In this document: in pieces, positions 46,901 through 58,600 of the stretch | Position numbering within the stretch: position 1 is the first letter of the stretch | Layout: every line of letters begins with the position of its first letter | Assembly (NCBI RefSeq): GCF_910592395.1 | Contig: NC_088312.1 | Location: 11,718,001 to 11,782,000, forward strand | Direction: 5' to 3' | Source of the DNA: Lineus longissimus | Taxonomy: Eukaryota; Nemertea; Pilidiophora; Heteronemertea; Lineidae | Length of the DNA stretch: 64,000 bases | Notes under the pieces: model-generated | The model's input: only the letters and a program-made list of their open reading frames with translations | What the model was told of the DNA's origin: nothing | Database searches by the model: none | Made by a program: the position numbers and the translations under genes

Positions 46901-47582
46901 CACGGGAAACATGGTGCACGCCCCAGGACGGTGCGTCCCGCAGATCATCATGTTCCTTGGGGAGTTGATGCCCAAGGAGAGTCATCAACTGCTGACACGC
47001 TGCCAAGGTTTGATGTTTTTTCTTTCATTTTTAAGAGAATTTTCTGTTGAAATTGACATCCAAATGGATGCCTGGATGACAGCACTACACTGCCTTTATA
47101 GCAAGTACATACGAGTCAAGGCAATCCCAGAAGTAAAAGTCTTGGGTCTTTGTAGATGAAAGAAACACAGTGGAATGGAACCTCCCTTTACAGACACCTC
47201 TCTATTAAGGACACTAGTTTTGGTCCCAAAGTGGTTGTTTCCATTCAGTTTGACATCTCTAATCTGGACACCTCTGTATTAAGGACACCACTTGTCAGTC
47301 CCAAGGGTGTCCTTTATAGAGAGGTTCTACTGTAGTCAACCATAGATCGGGGAAAGGTAAGCCCACCTCTCCTGCATGGAATAGTTTTGTCTTTCATGAA
47401 CATTTTTCCCTGTTTCAGATCTGGTTGTCAAGTCGATCAAGCTCCACGGTCCAGATGACAAGGACGACCTCGGTACTATCAACGCTGAGCTGAAGGAGCT
47501 GCTGCCCCAAATCAAAGAAATTGCAGTCAAGATGAAAAAGTCTGCTGCAAATGGCAATAACAAGGAACCGTCGGAGAGCTGA
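37926..47582 (+). CDS. E3 UFM1-protein ligase 1
   Basis: Sixteen exons join in phase: 37926-38005, 38874-39019, 39511-39752, 40403-40533, 40718-40776, 41237-41383, 41541-41716, 42325-42495, 43317-43449, 43874-44025, 44427-44679, 45351-45481, 45923-46003, 46348-46439, 46796-47007 and 47419-47582. They give 789 aa, close to the about 794 of human UFL1. The start reads [62 protein letters not shown]-like [20 protein letters not shown] and [11 protein letters not shown] are clear family phrases. It transfers UFM1 to targets at the ER, for example in ribosome-associated quality control, working with DDRGK1 and CDK5RAP3. A Lys-rich disordered stretch spans exons 9-10. No break is seen in any exon, so the gene looks functional. 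Confidence 0.97.
39838..39925. repeat. 23-bp tandem repeat in UFL1 intron 3
   Basis: About four copies of a unit reading TAGCTGTTTTATTGCCTTGCG with small changes. Confidence 0.85.
40895..41035 (+). mobile_element. SINE body fragment in UFL1 intron 5
   Basis: Shares AGAGAGGGCGACTCTC and GACAGCGTAGGTTTCCTCC, followed by TCCGGTTTCC and TCAATATTGT, with the minus-strand element at 45,575-45,775. The tRNA-like head is not recognisable here. Confidence 0.55.
43020..43275 (-). mobile_element. tRNA-derived SINE in UFL1 intron 8
   Basis: The minus strand begins with a tRNA-like head: A box TGGCAGAGTGG and B box GGTTCAATACT about 45 bp apart. A body containing GAAGCAAGTAGG on the plus strand follows. 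The spacing fits an RNA polymerase III internal promoter. It is not a functional tRNA, since no proper acceptor stem is visible. Confidence 0.65.
44780..45130. repeat. ~110-bp tandem duplication in UFL1 intron 11
   Basis: Two near-identical copies, from GTGCTTGTCATAATAGCACC, lie at about 44,787 and 44,897. A third, diverged copy follows near 45,045. Confidence 0.8.
45575..45775 (-). mobile_element. tRNA-derived SINE in UFL1 intron 12
   Basis: The minus strand reads GTGGCTCAATGG (A-box-like) and GGTTTGATGCCC (B-box-like), then a body shared with the plus-strand fragment at 40,895-41,035 (GTTGACTCTCCTAGACAGCG). Confidence 0.6.
46440..46660 (-). mobile_element. SINE-like fragment in UFL1 intron 14
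   Basis: Contains TGTCCTTGAGCAAGGACTT, which resembles the TTGTCCAAGAAGGACAC segment of the SINE at 43,020, and an internal CTTCCCAGGGATT. The tRNA-like head is weak. Confidence 0.4.
47168..47334. mobile_element. pogo-like MITE, copy 2
   Basis: CAGTGGAATGGAACCTCCC to GAGGTTCTACTGTA, with internal CTCTATTAAGGACACTAG. It lies in UFL1 intron 15, about 85 bp before the last exon. Confidence 0.75.
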
Positions 47583-48570
47583 TTGACTATGAACTTTGAA
47601 ATGGTCAATACACTTTTTTGCCCTTTGGTTTAGGCCTATCAAACCCCCCTGAAATCTGTTTCGTGGGGGTCAGCGTTATCAAGACTTGCCCTTATGACCC
47701 TTTGATAAGATGTAGAACAATGGGAATATAGGCCTAGGTGTGAGCTGGCTTTGTTTAAAGACAATGGCTAATATTTATAAAGACTAGTACGTAAATGCTT
47801 TTACTACATTTTTTTACAGAGATGGCTAGTGTAAATGTACATGAAGTTTAAATTAAAAGCATTTACTAGTCTTATATAAATATCAGCCAATGTATTGGGC
47901 TAGGCCTGAATTCTTTTAATTGCAAGTTACATGTAAGGGCAAAATAGCAAAATGATGACTATAGATTATTTATATTCTGTGGTGCTGCATCAAAAAAAAA
48001 GTTGTTTAAGATATTGAGTTGAGAGCTGAGCATCAACTGGGGCATTACTACTATTAGCTCTCTCAACAATTTTGGGCCATTTGTAATGTTAAGGAAGCAA
48101 AAAAGCTGTGAATATAGATGTTAGATGTGACAATATTTGCTCAGACATGTCTGATTAGCAGTTGTGAGGAAATGCTAGAAAGATGATTCCGTGTACTGTC
48201 AGATTGAGTGCTGTTGTCAAAGTCAGAAATGGCTAAAGGATTTCTTCTCAAAGAAATAGCTAAGGAATTTCTTATCAAATAAATGGCTCAAGAACTTCTA
48301 ATCAAAGAAATTGCTAGAATTTTCTTTTATACATTTATTGCTTAGTGCTATTATTATTATTATTATTCTTGTTCCGTACTCGTAATCTAATTAACTGACA
48401 ACAGGCCCTACCTACTTTCTTTCAAACTACATGTATAACCGCCCAGATGATTCAGACCTAAAGCAATATTTTGTGTAACTTGTATTTCTCTTCTATTCAT
48501 TCGCCTGTCAATTTTTTTTCTGTGCTATCTCAGTATGTTCTAATAGGGAATTAAAAAATAAAAATATGTG
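47583..48570 (+). other. UFL1 3' untranslated region and flank
   Basis: Contains repeated AAATGGCT/AAGGAATTTCTT segments (about 48,220-48,330), an ATT microsatellite at about 48,350 and an AATAAA-containing A-rich stretch near 48,556 that could be the polyadenylation signal. Confidence 0.4.
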
Positions 48571-48949
48571 CAATGAAAAAAAAAGATTTTTCTATTAATT
48601 TTTTTTTTGACATCTCATCAAATATGAAGAACTATGATAAGAAGTTTGCATAGTCAAATCTGGGAGACGTTAGCCTGAAGTACCAAAGAATTCACTGCCT
48701 CTTTTTATGTCTAAATGACAAATGCATCTTATTTTGTCAGTCTAACCGAGGCGAAGGCCTTTTTGGGGAAAAGGCAATGAAAAGTTGAGTCGCTTCAAAC
48801 TTTAGAAGTGATGACATGTCACAGTCAAGCTTCCGCGAGAGATTGTCCAGTTTTTCAAAGGTGCATTGATTTGAGGTAAAAAGTGCAAGATATTAGATTT
48901 TAGGGCAAAGTTGAATTTCTTCCCCTAATCCCAGCCAATCCATGTGACA

Positions 48950-49158
48950 TGCCACCAAAATTATAGACCCGATGGTGGCGGCGCCTGGTGAACAAACTTG
49001 AAAACGCGCTAACAAATTACAAGGAAGTGACGACAGAGATGCAGCAAAACGCGAACAGCGGGCTGTTTCAAGAAGGAAAACATTGAACAAATGTCACTTT
49101 TCCAGACGCGCTAGGTCCATCAGGATCGAGAAATTTGGAGCATCAAGATATTTATATG
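48950..49158 (+). other. possible 5' non-coding exon of CUEDC2
   Basis: A comparatively CpG-rich stretch ends in TTTATATG followed by GTAAGGATG, a strong donor. CUEDC2's first coding exon (ATG 52,663) is preceded by the acceptor-like TTCCACTCCAG. Linking the two is inference only. Confidence 0.25.
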
Positions 49159-49576
49159 GTAAGGATGTATACAGAATTCAGTTTGGTGTTTTTAATTGAC
49201 CGATTTATGGGGTAATTTGATTGGGAACAGCGGTGTCAAAATTGGTTGTGTAGTGCGTATGCGTAATATACAATGTATGTGGTTAGTGCATTTTGTGTGT
49301 TGTGATGACGTCTCTTGCATAATACATTTTCAGTTGGTGATGGTTTCTTTGTGTTGAAATATGGAGGAGGGGGGGGATGCTTCTGATTGACTTACCCAAA
49401 AACAATATAGGGCTGGCATATCCCTAACACAAGTCAAGAAACAGCCGCATGACTTTATGAACATAAATTTTCAAAGTTGTTTATCATTGTCGACTTTCAC
49501 TTTGACTTTGGGGTTGTACGCAATATTTCCCCAACATCAGATGCACCGAACGCAGAATAATTGTAATACGACTCTT

Positions 49577-49728
49577 GCAGAGTTGGCCCGGAAGTGGCGA
49601 CGGTAGGCTTTAGACAATACGACACTTAAGAGAATGATTGCATCCTCGCTTTGCCAGTTGGCAGATTCCACATTTTAGCAGTGTCCCATTGTCTAAAACG
49701 TACCGTCGCCACTTCCGGGCCAACTCTG
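49577..49728. repeat. perfect-stem inverted repeat (hairpin)
   Basis: AGAGTTGGCCCGGAAGTGGC at 49,578 is reverse-complemented at about 49,705-49,727, with further pairing (GTCTAAA, GACACT) toward the loop. The loop is about 50-60 bp. It has no coding content and could be a very short MITE. Confidence 0.7.
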
Positions 49729-49789
49729 ACGAGGAATGCTTATATTTAGTGGGAGAATAACAGGATATTATGAATACCAGTATGATACA

Positions 49790-49950
49790 CAGTAGAACCT
49801 CTCTATTAATGACACCCATGGGACTGACAAGAGCTGTCCTGAATAGAGAGTTGTCCTGATTAGAGAGGTCAAATTGAATGGAAATAACCAATTTGGGACC
49901 AAAACAAGTGTCCTTAATAGAGAGGTGTCTGCTAAGGGAGGTTCCACTGT
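49790..49950. mobile_element. pogo-like MITE, copy 3 (inverted orientation)
   Basis: CAGTAGAACCTCTCTATTAA to GGAGGTTCCACTG, the reverse orientation relative to the copies at 24,675, 47,168 and 61,304. Confidence 0.75.
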
Positions 49951-50089
49951 ACTTTACACTTGAATTTCGACTGTATTTCTGTCGTATGAAATACAAAGTT
50001 AGCTGAGAAAGAGATGTCAAGAAAATAGAATGAGAACCACTCCTTTATGATCAGGTACAATGGTCAGTCTAAGCCTCCATATGGAGCCC

Positions 50090-50316
50090 TAAAAGGGGTA
50101 CGCAGTTCGTAATTCCTGGTGGTCCATGAAAATAGAAATGCAGTTCTACACAATGTCCTTGTAGTTATTTTGCATACAAATTTGCAGAAACTTTGTATTT
50201 ATATTATTTGTATGTGTACTCAACTGCCATGGTGAAATTTATATTTAGTACGTATTTATGCACTTGGAATTCTTCAATTCAATTACAAATTGTTAACGAA
50301 TAGCGCAAGCCTTTAA
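50090..50316. mobile_element. MITE family A, copy 2
   Basis: CTAAAAGGGGTACGCAGTTC to CGAATAGCGCAAGCCTTTAA. The internal order is the same as the copy at 25,136, including GGTGGTCC and AAATAGAAATGCAGTT. Confidence 0.7.
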
Positions 50317-50834
50317 GTTAAGTAGGTTGATTTCTTGAAAATAGAACGGTAACTGCAGCTTTTGCATCTCGTCATGTGCTATCAAATGTCTTCTCTCCTT
50401 GCTCACCCTCAGCAAAACACATTGCCTCCAATACCAGATTCAAGTCTGCGATAAATGTTATATAGATATCTCAGAATATAAGTGCCATCAGACATGGCAG
50501 AATTTGTTTTGGTGTATTTTGGATGATATTGATTATTGCCGCACGTTGTGCTTTCGTTTGCAGTAGGCGGGAATATGTCATAGAACATTAGCCTTGCCAC
50601 GACACGATACGATGTTGAGCTCTTTGCCGATAATTGGTCACCGATGTCAGATGTAGTATCTTTGAAAATAGGTCGTACGGGCATGACGGGGAAGGGTCTT
50701 TTTGAGATGCCGGGATTGCCCCAAAATGCTGTCTTGAAACGGGATTGGACATACATTTGTACGGGAATTGGGACCTCCCCTTTAAAAAGTTAAAAACAGC
50801 CTCATTGGGATGACCAAAATGCTTTCCAATGCGA

Positions 50835-52205
50835 AAACCCCTGCCCAAATATCCTGTACACTTCATCATGTGTGTTGTTCTCTGCATCCTGTACTCTCTA
50901 ATTTCCTGTACACTTCATCAGTCTCCGTGCGCCCGGCCGCAGACTTCGGTCCTCGGATGACCCTTGGCTCCTTGCCATCCCACGTTCAAATGGGGTCTTC
51001 GGGGATCGATCTCTGTGTGTCCGGGCCGCGGGGCTGTGGAACGCCCTTCCAAGCTGGTTACGTGATGTCACTGTGCTAAACACTTTTAAGAGTAAACTCA
51101 AAACTCATCTTTTTATCCTAACATATTCAGAGTAGGCCATACATGTTTTAAATATTGATATTTTCCGGATGTTTTTAAACTGTTTTTTATCCTCATGAAA
51201 TCACCACTTTTAATGTACTCATTTAATATTATGTACAGTGCTTAGAAAATGTATGCACCATTATTTTAGCACTTTAAATCAAATAAATTATTATTATTAT
51301 TATTATTATCATGTGTTTTGTTCTCTGCATCCTGTACTCTCTAATTTCCTGTACACTTCATCATGTGTTTTGTTCTCTGCATCCTGTACTCTCTAATCTC
51401 CTGTACACTTCATCATGTGTTTTGTTCTTTGCATCCTGTACTCTCTAATCTCCTGTACACTTCATCATGTGTTTTGTTCTCTGCATCCTGTACTCTCTAA
51501 TTTCCTGTACACTTCATCATGTGTTTTGTTCTCTGCATCCTGTACTCTCTAATTTCCTGTACACTTCATCATGTGTTTTGTTCTCTGCATCCTGTACTCT
51601 CTAATCTCCTGTACACTTCATCATGTGTTTTGTTCTTTGCATCCTGTACTCTCTAATTTCCTGTACACTTTATCATGTGTTTTGTTCTCTGCATCCTGTA
51701 CTCTCTAATTTCCTGTACACTTCATCATGTGTTTTGTTCTCTGCATCCTGTACTCTCAAATCTCCTGTACACTTCATCATGTGTTTTGTTCTCTGCATCC
51801 TGTACTCTCAAATCTCCTGTACACTTCTTCACCTTTTTTTTTCTTCTCTGCATCCTGTACTCTCAAATCTCCTGTACACTTCATCATGTGTTTTGTTCTC
51901 TGCATCCTGTACACTTCATCATGTGTTTGGTTCTCTGTAGCCTGTACTCTCAAATCTCCTGTACACTTCATCATGTGTTTGGTTCTCTGTAGCCTGTACT
52001 CTCAAATCTCCTGTACACTTCATCATGTGTTTGGTTCTCTGCATCCTGTACTCTCAAATCTCCTGTACACTTCATCATGTGTTTTGTTCTCTGCATCCTG
52101 TACTCTCAAATCTCCTGTACACTTCATCATGTGTTTGGTTCTCTGTAGCCTGTACTCTCAAATCTCCTGTACACTTCATCATGTGTTTGGTTCTCTGCAT
52201 CCTGT
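50835..52205. repeat. 52-bp minisatellite, interrupted
   Basis: The unit is CTTCATCATGTGTTTTGTTC followed by TCTGCATCCTGTACTCTCTA and ATCTCCTGTACA. About 1.5 copies lie left and about 18 copies right of a retrotransposon fragment (50,921-51,310). The right part shows subfamilies (AATTTCC, AATCTCC, and TGTAGCC variants). The open frames over it are artefacts. Confidence 0.95.
50921..51310 (+). mobile_element. 5'-truncated non-LTR retrotransposon end
   Basis: The plus strand encodes the C-terminal end of a CR1/Rex-like ORF2 protein (phrases RSSDDPWLLAIPRS, LWNALPSWLRD, FKSKLKTHLF), a stop, a short 3' untranslated region and a terminal ATT microsatellite (about 51,284-51,310). Only the last 60 or so codons remain. 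It sits inside the 52-bp minisatellite, splitting a unit at CTTCATCA. Confidence 0.75.
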
Positions 52206-52662
52206 ACTGTGTTATTTCGTATACAAAACGCATCTCCTAAAAAAACTTCCCTTTCACTCGAGCTGAATTATATTCATTGATCTGTTCTTGACGAGCGACA
52301 GATATTGGCGGCATTTATCACGACCAAATGAGGCCTTATTGAACAATCCTGATTGAATTTGCACTAATCATTCAAATGACGGCATCTGATTCTCTTAAAT
52401 ATTGATAATTGATGCTGCAGCAGGGCATTTTTTGACATTTTTTACAGCTTACTGAATCGGGGAAGATATTCTTGTAAGCTGAGATGGCGTATGTAATTAA
52501 AGTTGCTAATGAGTTGAGAATTATCTCAGGCAACCTGAACCTTAAAAAAATGTTGCACCCAACGATTTCTGGAATTCAGATTGTCAACTTAGCCAGTCGG
52601 TTTCATGTTTCATGTATCAAATTGTCAACTTACATTTCCACTCCAGATCTCTGGTCTTCATC
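52206..52662. other. intergenic, upstream of CUEDC2 coding start
   Basis: No gene is recognised. The polypyrimidine-AG at about 52,636-52,646 may be the acceptor of CUEDC2's first coding exon. Confidence 0.35.
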
Positions 52663-55600
52663 ATGGAGAACAAGGAAGAATTCATCATGCGATCGCTGTC
52701 GGCTTTCCTAAAGAAGCATTCTGAGGAGGCCTCGATAAGGTATGTGGCGGATATTGTCAAGTCTTCTTCTTCAGCGTTTTCTCTGCACTTGGAGGTGTCA
52801 TTCTCCGGGGAGTCTTCCTCCTGCTAGGCGGGATGAGCATTTTCAAGAGCCGATACAGTTAGGCGTCAGTTGTGGTAATTGGCCAATTGACTCTGTTGTT
52901 GGTCAGAGGAAGAGTCCAGTCAGGCTACTCATGTTTCTCACTTGGTGGGGTCTTTAGCTTGGCCTGGCATAGACATTAGGTACGAGGAGCCTCGGTTTTA
53001 TGTCTCATTTAAAGGACTATGAAAAGCCAGCATAGGAATTTTAGTTCCTTGAAAGCCATGCCGGTTCGTCCAGAAATACGATCCTAGGTTCTCCCTGGGG
53101 TCGAATCTGGCCCTATTGTGATTGGTAGCTAACAATGTTAACCAGCTGGCTATGAGGCTCCACTGTGTTTTAAATCATATCTTGGCCATGAACATTTTTG
53201 GCTTTTTTGGGAAACAGTTTGATGAATGACGCTGTCCTTGGTAACACTATCAGCCATCTGTGTTCTGGAGGACCTGGGCAGCCCTGATGCTACATCCATG
53301 CCCCCCCCTCCTCCACCACTCCACGAGGTCCAAAACTAACTTGGTAATATTTTGTTTTTAATTTCGAAACTTAATGAATCCAATCGTCTGTTTCAGTTCG
53401 ATAGATGATATGATATTTTGTTCTTAATTTCGAAACTTAATGAATCCAATCGTCTTTTTCAGTTCGATAGATGATATAATATTTTGTTCTTAATTTCGAA
53501 ACTTAATGAATCCAATCGTCTGTTTCAGTTCGATAGATGATATGATATTTTGTTCTTAATTTCGAAACTTAATGAATCCAATCGTCTGTTTCAGTTCGAT
53601 AGATGATATGATATTTTGTTCTTAATTTCGAAACTTAATGAATCCAATCGTCTTTTTCAGTTCGATAGATGATATAATATTTTGTTTTTAATTTCGAAAC
53701 TTAATGAATCCAATCATCTGTTTCAGTTCGATAGATGATATAATATTTTGTTTTTAATTTCGAAACTTAATGAATCCAGTCGTCTGTTTCAGTTCGATAG
53801 ATGATATTGTCCTGAGCTACATGGTCAGCATCCTGGAGGACCTTGGTACCCCAGATGCAACCGAGGAGTCCTTCGATGTGGACAGCTTCTCAGAGATGAT
53901 GGATGCATACTTGCCGGGATTCTGCAATATTAAATGGTAACTATGAAGTCTATTCCATGTGAATACTTCGATTACAGAACGCAACGTCCTCCTTAATCGT
54001 GTTAATTCGATTTTAAGGTGCACTGAAGTGGTCGAGGGCGCTTGAGCACCTTAAAGGGAAAGTCCAGTTACATCTGATGTCATTCTCCCTGGGACTCGAT
54101 TTTATTTTGGCCAAATTTTTCACATTAAAATCTATACAATCTATAATGTTAAATATTGTTAGTTTGTCATATCATAAACCTACTCGTTTGCCAATTTCCA
54201 AATGAATATTCGTCATGACATTGTTTGAATTGATAAAAAAAATGTCGATGATTTTATACACATTTTCTGAATGCTTTGTCAACATGTCATATATATCCTG
54301 CGATGTAATTTCGTGATGGACTATTTTTCAACAGATAACAATGAGGAACCTGCACAACAAAACCAGCCAATAGCGGGCCCTGCAGACAAGTGGACCATGG
54401 TTGTAATGAGAAGCCATTTCCCGGGTCAATGACTATTGGTTATTTCATCCCTTAATTACTCTACATGGGGAAATAGCACCAAAAATGTTGTTTTATTGGT
54501 CCTTAAAGGCCATATATCAAGGTTTTTTGCCATTTTCTGCTGTAAGACGATTTCAAAAGTGTACCTAACACGTTATACAATACAGAAAACCAAATGCAAT
54601 TAGCTCCATCCATTTTGAAGATATAGCCAATTATGTGTTTGACAACTTGATCACCTAATCAGGCTTGTTAGAGCCAGGCGGCGGGTTCAGCAAAAGTTGT
54701 GATGTAGATCAGGTTATCTGTACATGTCATGCAATCATAAAAGCAGGAGGGCCTTAATTAATTATGCACACCTGAAAGTAATGTGTTTAATTCACTATGG
54801 TGTATTGTGTGGCTCCGAATTGTGTCAAGGATAGCACAAAGAACAATCGAATGACGGATGGGACCCATTTTCATGAATTTCCAAAGCCAGTTGAACGAGA
54901 GAGGAGGAAGCTGTGGATTCGGAAGTGCAAACGTTTGGAGTGTTGGAAGCCTGGCCCTTCGGCCAAACTTTGCAGTGATCACTTTATCGATACGGATTAT
55001 CACATGAAGCCGGATATCTGCATCCAACTGAATATTAAATGCCACTTGTTAAAAACAGCTGTTCCAACCATGTCAATTGCATTTAATGCCCGAGGCTGCT
55101 GAGGTCGGTTGTTATACATAATGTGTAGGCCCTATTGGGGCCTGTGATACCGCATAGTGTCTTCTTGTGTTCCAGCCATAGCAAGGGGACAGCGACACAG
55201 GTCAGTGTCAGTGACAGCCACTGTCAATGACAGATTATTGTCATCTGACATCTAGGCCTATCTAACGTTGCACGACATTATATCGTCACGTCAAGATGAT
55301 TGTGCATAATACCGTCACTTTTCAATAGTAGTTCAGCGTCATGATATAACTGGCGATACAACACTGACGAGGCGAAACAATATTGTGCAACATTAGTCTG
55401 TTCAAAAATCATACATGTTATGCATCTGCAACCGTCTATCAATGTTTTCTTTGCTATATCGGCAGGTCTGCCATGCAAATTGATTAACCACAAATTCTAA
55501 TCACTTTCGTCCGAATGATCACTCTCATTATGATCTAGTGATATTAATGGCTCGAACATGTACGGCTCAACGTTTAAATATCCTTCTGTATCGACCAAAA

Positions 55601-58600
55601 CATCCTCAAATTCACTGCTCTCACTCTCTGAACTGTATGCGGAAGCCATCTTGCTTTGTTCTGAGTCTGACTAACCTGATCTACGTCATCAAAAAATCCC
55701 TAGCGGTCACATGTGGAACTAATCTAAAGTTGTGTGTGGTGGGAAATTCAAATAGTTTAAAATTGAAAATTGAAATAACTTAATAATGACTTTCTTATTA
55801 GAATTTTTTTAATGTCTGGGATCTTGTTTTTTTAACCCTCAACATATTTCATGAGTATCAAGCATGTTTTCAAACCTTGATATATGGCCTTTAATTCTAT
55901 TTTATGAGTTTTAGGGAGAAAATATCAACAAAACTTAATTTTAATGGAAAATGCACTGGAAGAGTACATTTTAGTACTGGTTCTGCCATCTGGACTTTTA
56001 GTTCTGCAGGTTCCTCATTGCCCTTGATTTGCTGCAGCAACCTGCCTTTATTATTGCACAAGACAAAATCTCTCCTGTGCCTCGGTCATCTCTCATGCCT
56101 GCAACAAGAGTCAATTTTTGCTGCTACTTGTGATTAATATCAAACCCCGCAATTACTGGGTTGCAGACAAGCAATCATTTTATCACTCATTGCAGCAGTA
56201 AAAATCTCTTGTGTGTTGAGTACTTAACAGAACGCCTGACAAACCCCCTCCAACATTTCAAAGAACGTCCTTAAGAGGATTTCGAGTTGACATTTGAGAG
56301 TAAAAATTATCAGCTATTGTCCTCACCCAGGGTGTGCCGTGGTCAAGATTGGCGACTGACTCATCTATCACCACACATGATGCTAATTTTATTGCAAGAA
56401 ATCCGATTTTCTTCCATCATTTTCCTGATTCGCTAATCCTTGTATTGTTTGTTTTAGCATTGATGTCTGCGAGTGGATGTTTGAACTCGCTTCCCAAATG
56501 TCAGATAATCATCGAGAGAAGGGTAAGTAACTTTTCTGTCTGACATTTGTCCGGGGGCAAAGAAGTTAAGAAGGGGGTGGGGGTTACAAGTTGTCAGTTT
56601 TCGAAGTCGTCAACAAAATTAGAGGGAGAACAGACCAGAGTAGGAAGATTGATGCTTATTTTGTTATTGGTATATTAAGGTAAGCTAGGGTGTAGAGAAG
56701 GCATCACCGGGTTTTGGAAACCCACTTTGATGTCCTGAGAAATACAGACCGAAAGGCTATTTTTGTATCAAGCATTGTAATTGTATAAATGAATATCAAA
56801 GACAGTTCTTAGAAAAACATTTTGCCATGAAAAATCGCTCAGTCTTTTTCTCTGAGCACACCCACAACATGCACATTTCTGTTACTGTTATAGTACAATA
56901 TTTTAACCTATGTCGTGCAGAGAACAAGCCTCCAATTGAGACGAGACTTAGCGACATCTTGAAATCACCCCCTCTAGCGATCGTCAATGGTAACGATAAG
57001 TCTCACACAACAAGATCTCGCAAGTGTAGCGGAACCAGTACCACATCATCGGAGATTTGCTCAAGCCCTCTGGTCTATCTTGAACCGGATAGTCCAAGAT
57101 CATTTAAGGTAACTATCTTCTAAGGCCTATGACGTTCATGAAAAATTTGAAATTTGTAATTGAATTTGAAAATTTCAAATTGCGTTGATACATACTGAAT
57201 AAAAATTTCAGCATTAGGCGAGACTTTTTGGCTCACCGTAGGGGAGTCTATACGATACCGCAGTGTCCGTCGTCCGTCGTCGTCGTCCGTCGTATCCTAG
57301 TTCAAAAACAGCGGCACGTTTTTTAACCGCTAGGCCTATGAACTTAAAACTTTGTACACATGACCCCCTAGGTCAGATGACCTGTGACACTAAATTTCTG
57401 TCCGATCTGATTCTCTACTTGGCCACCAGGGGGCCAAATGTGGATATCTAAAAAGTGTGATATCTCGCTTATCAGTGACTTGTTTTCGATAAAACTTTTG
57501 TGGTAGGTACTCATAGCAAGGATACATCATATATCTTACGGGTTTTTAATTTGATCAACTTTTCAAGGTCGCAGAGGTCAAATGGCGTGAATTGGCCGTT
57601 TGAGTGTAACTATGGCACGTTTATCAACCACCATAGCTATGAGCTTGAAACTTGGTACATATAACCCCCTATATCAGATAACCTCTGGTGCTGAATTTCA
57701 GCCTGATCTGATTCTTGACTTTGCCACCAGGGGGCCAAAACAGAAAAAGTAAGAAGTGCAATAGCCTGCTTATTAGCAAATTGTTTTTGATGAAATTTTT
57801 ATGGCAAGGACCCCTAGCAAGGTTACCTCAGATGTTGCACGATTTTTCGGATTTGACCTACTTTTTAAGGTCGCAGAGGTCAAATGGCGTAAATTTGCCG
57901 TTTGAGTGTAACTATGGCACGTTTCTCAACCGCAACAGTTATGAACTTGAAACTTTGAACAAATGACCCCCTAGGTCAGTTGACCTTTTACTCTGAATTT
58001 TGGTTCGGTCTGATTATTGACTTGGCCACCAGGGGGCCCAAACTCAAAACTCAAAAAGTGTGATTTCTCGCTTATTACTGATTTGTTTTTGATAAAAGTT
58101 TCATGGTAGGTACTCCCAGCAAGGATACATCACATATCTTACGGGTTTTTGATTTGACCCACCTTTCAAGTTCACAGAGGTCAAAGTTGAAAACTTTACT
58201 ATTCTTGGTACGTTTTGTTGTTGTTCAATGTAAAGAGTTTTAATTTTGTGTAATGATGCATCTAAGAAGCCACTATTTGTATGCCAAGTTTCAGCCAGAT
58301 CGGAATTCAAATATGGCCGAAATTGCATGTTTTGTGGGTTTTTCCTCGTATTGTGGCAATCCAAAGGTCGTGAGTTCAAACCCCGGTCAAGGACAGCCAA
58401 AAAATATTTTTATTTTTCATCTTTTCCTTTTTTCTTTTATGAGTTCTATCTTACATTTTCTTCATTTTTTGATTTATTTGGTGCCATAGATTTAATTAGG
58501 CGGCCATCTTGGAAATCGTTTTTTGCCGATTGCTGTAGTGTAACGAGTGATGAAATTGTTATGGTCAGGTGGATGTGTCTACATCACATATCACCCTGGT

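Noticed and set aside
51623-52266. Cys/Leu-rich open frames up to 179 codons
   Set aside because: Artefacts of the 52-bp minisatellite. The same peptide appears in overlapping frames.
52484-52711. Upstream 75-codon frame at the CUEDC2 start
   Set aside because: In a different frame from the conserved CUEDC2 coding sequence and crosses the probable acceptor. It looks accidental.
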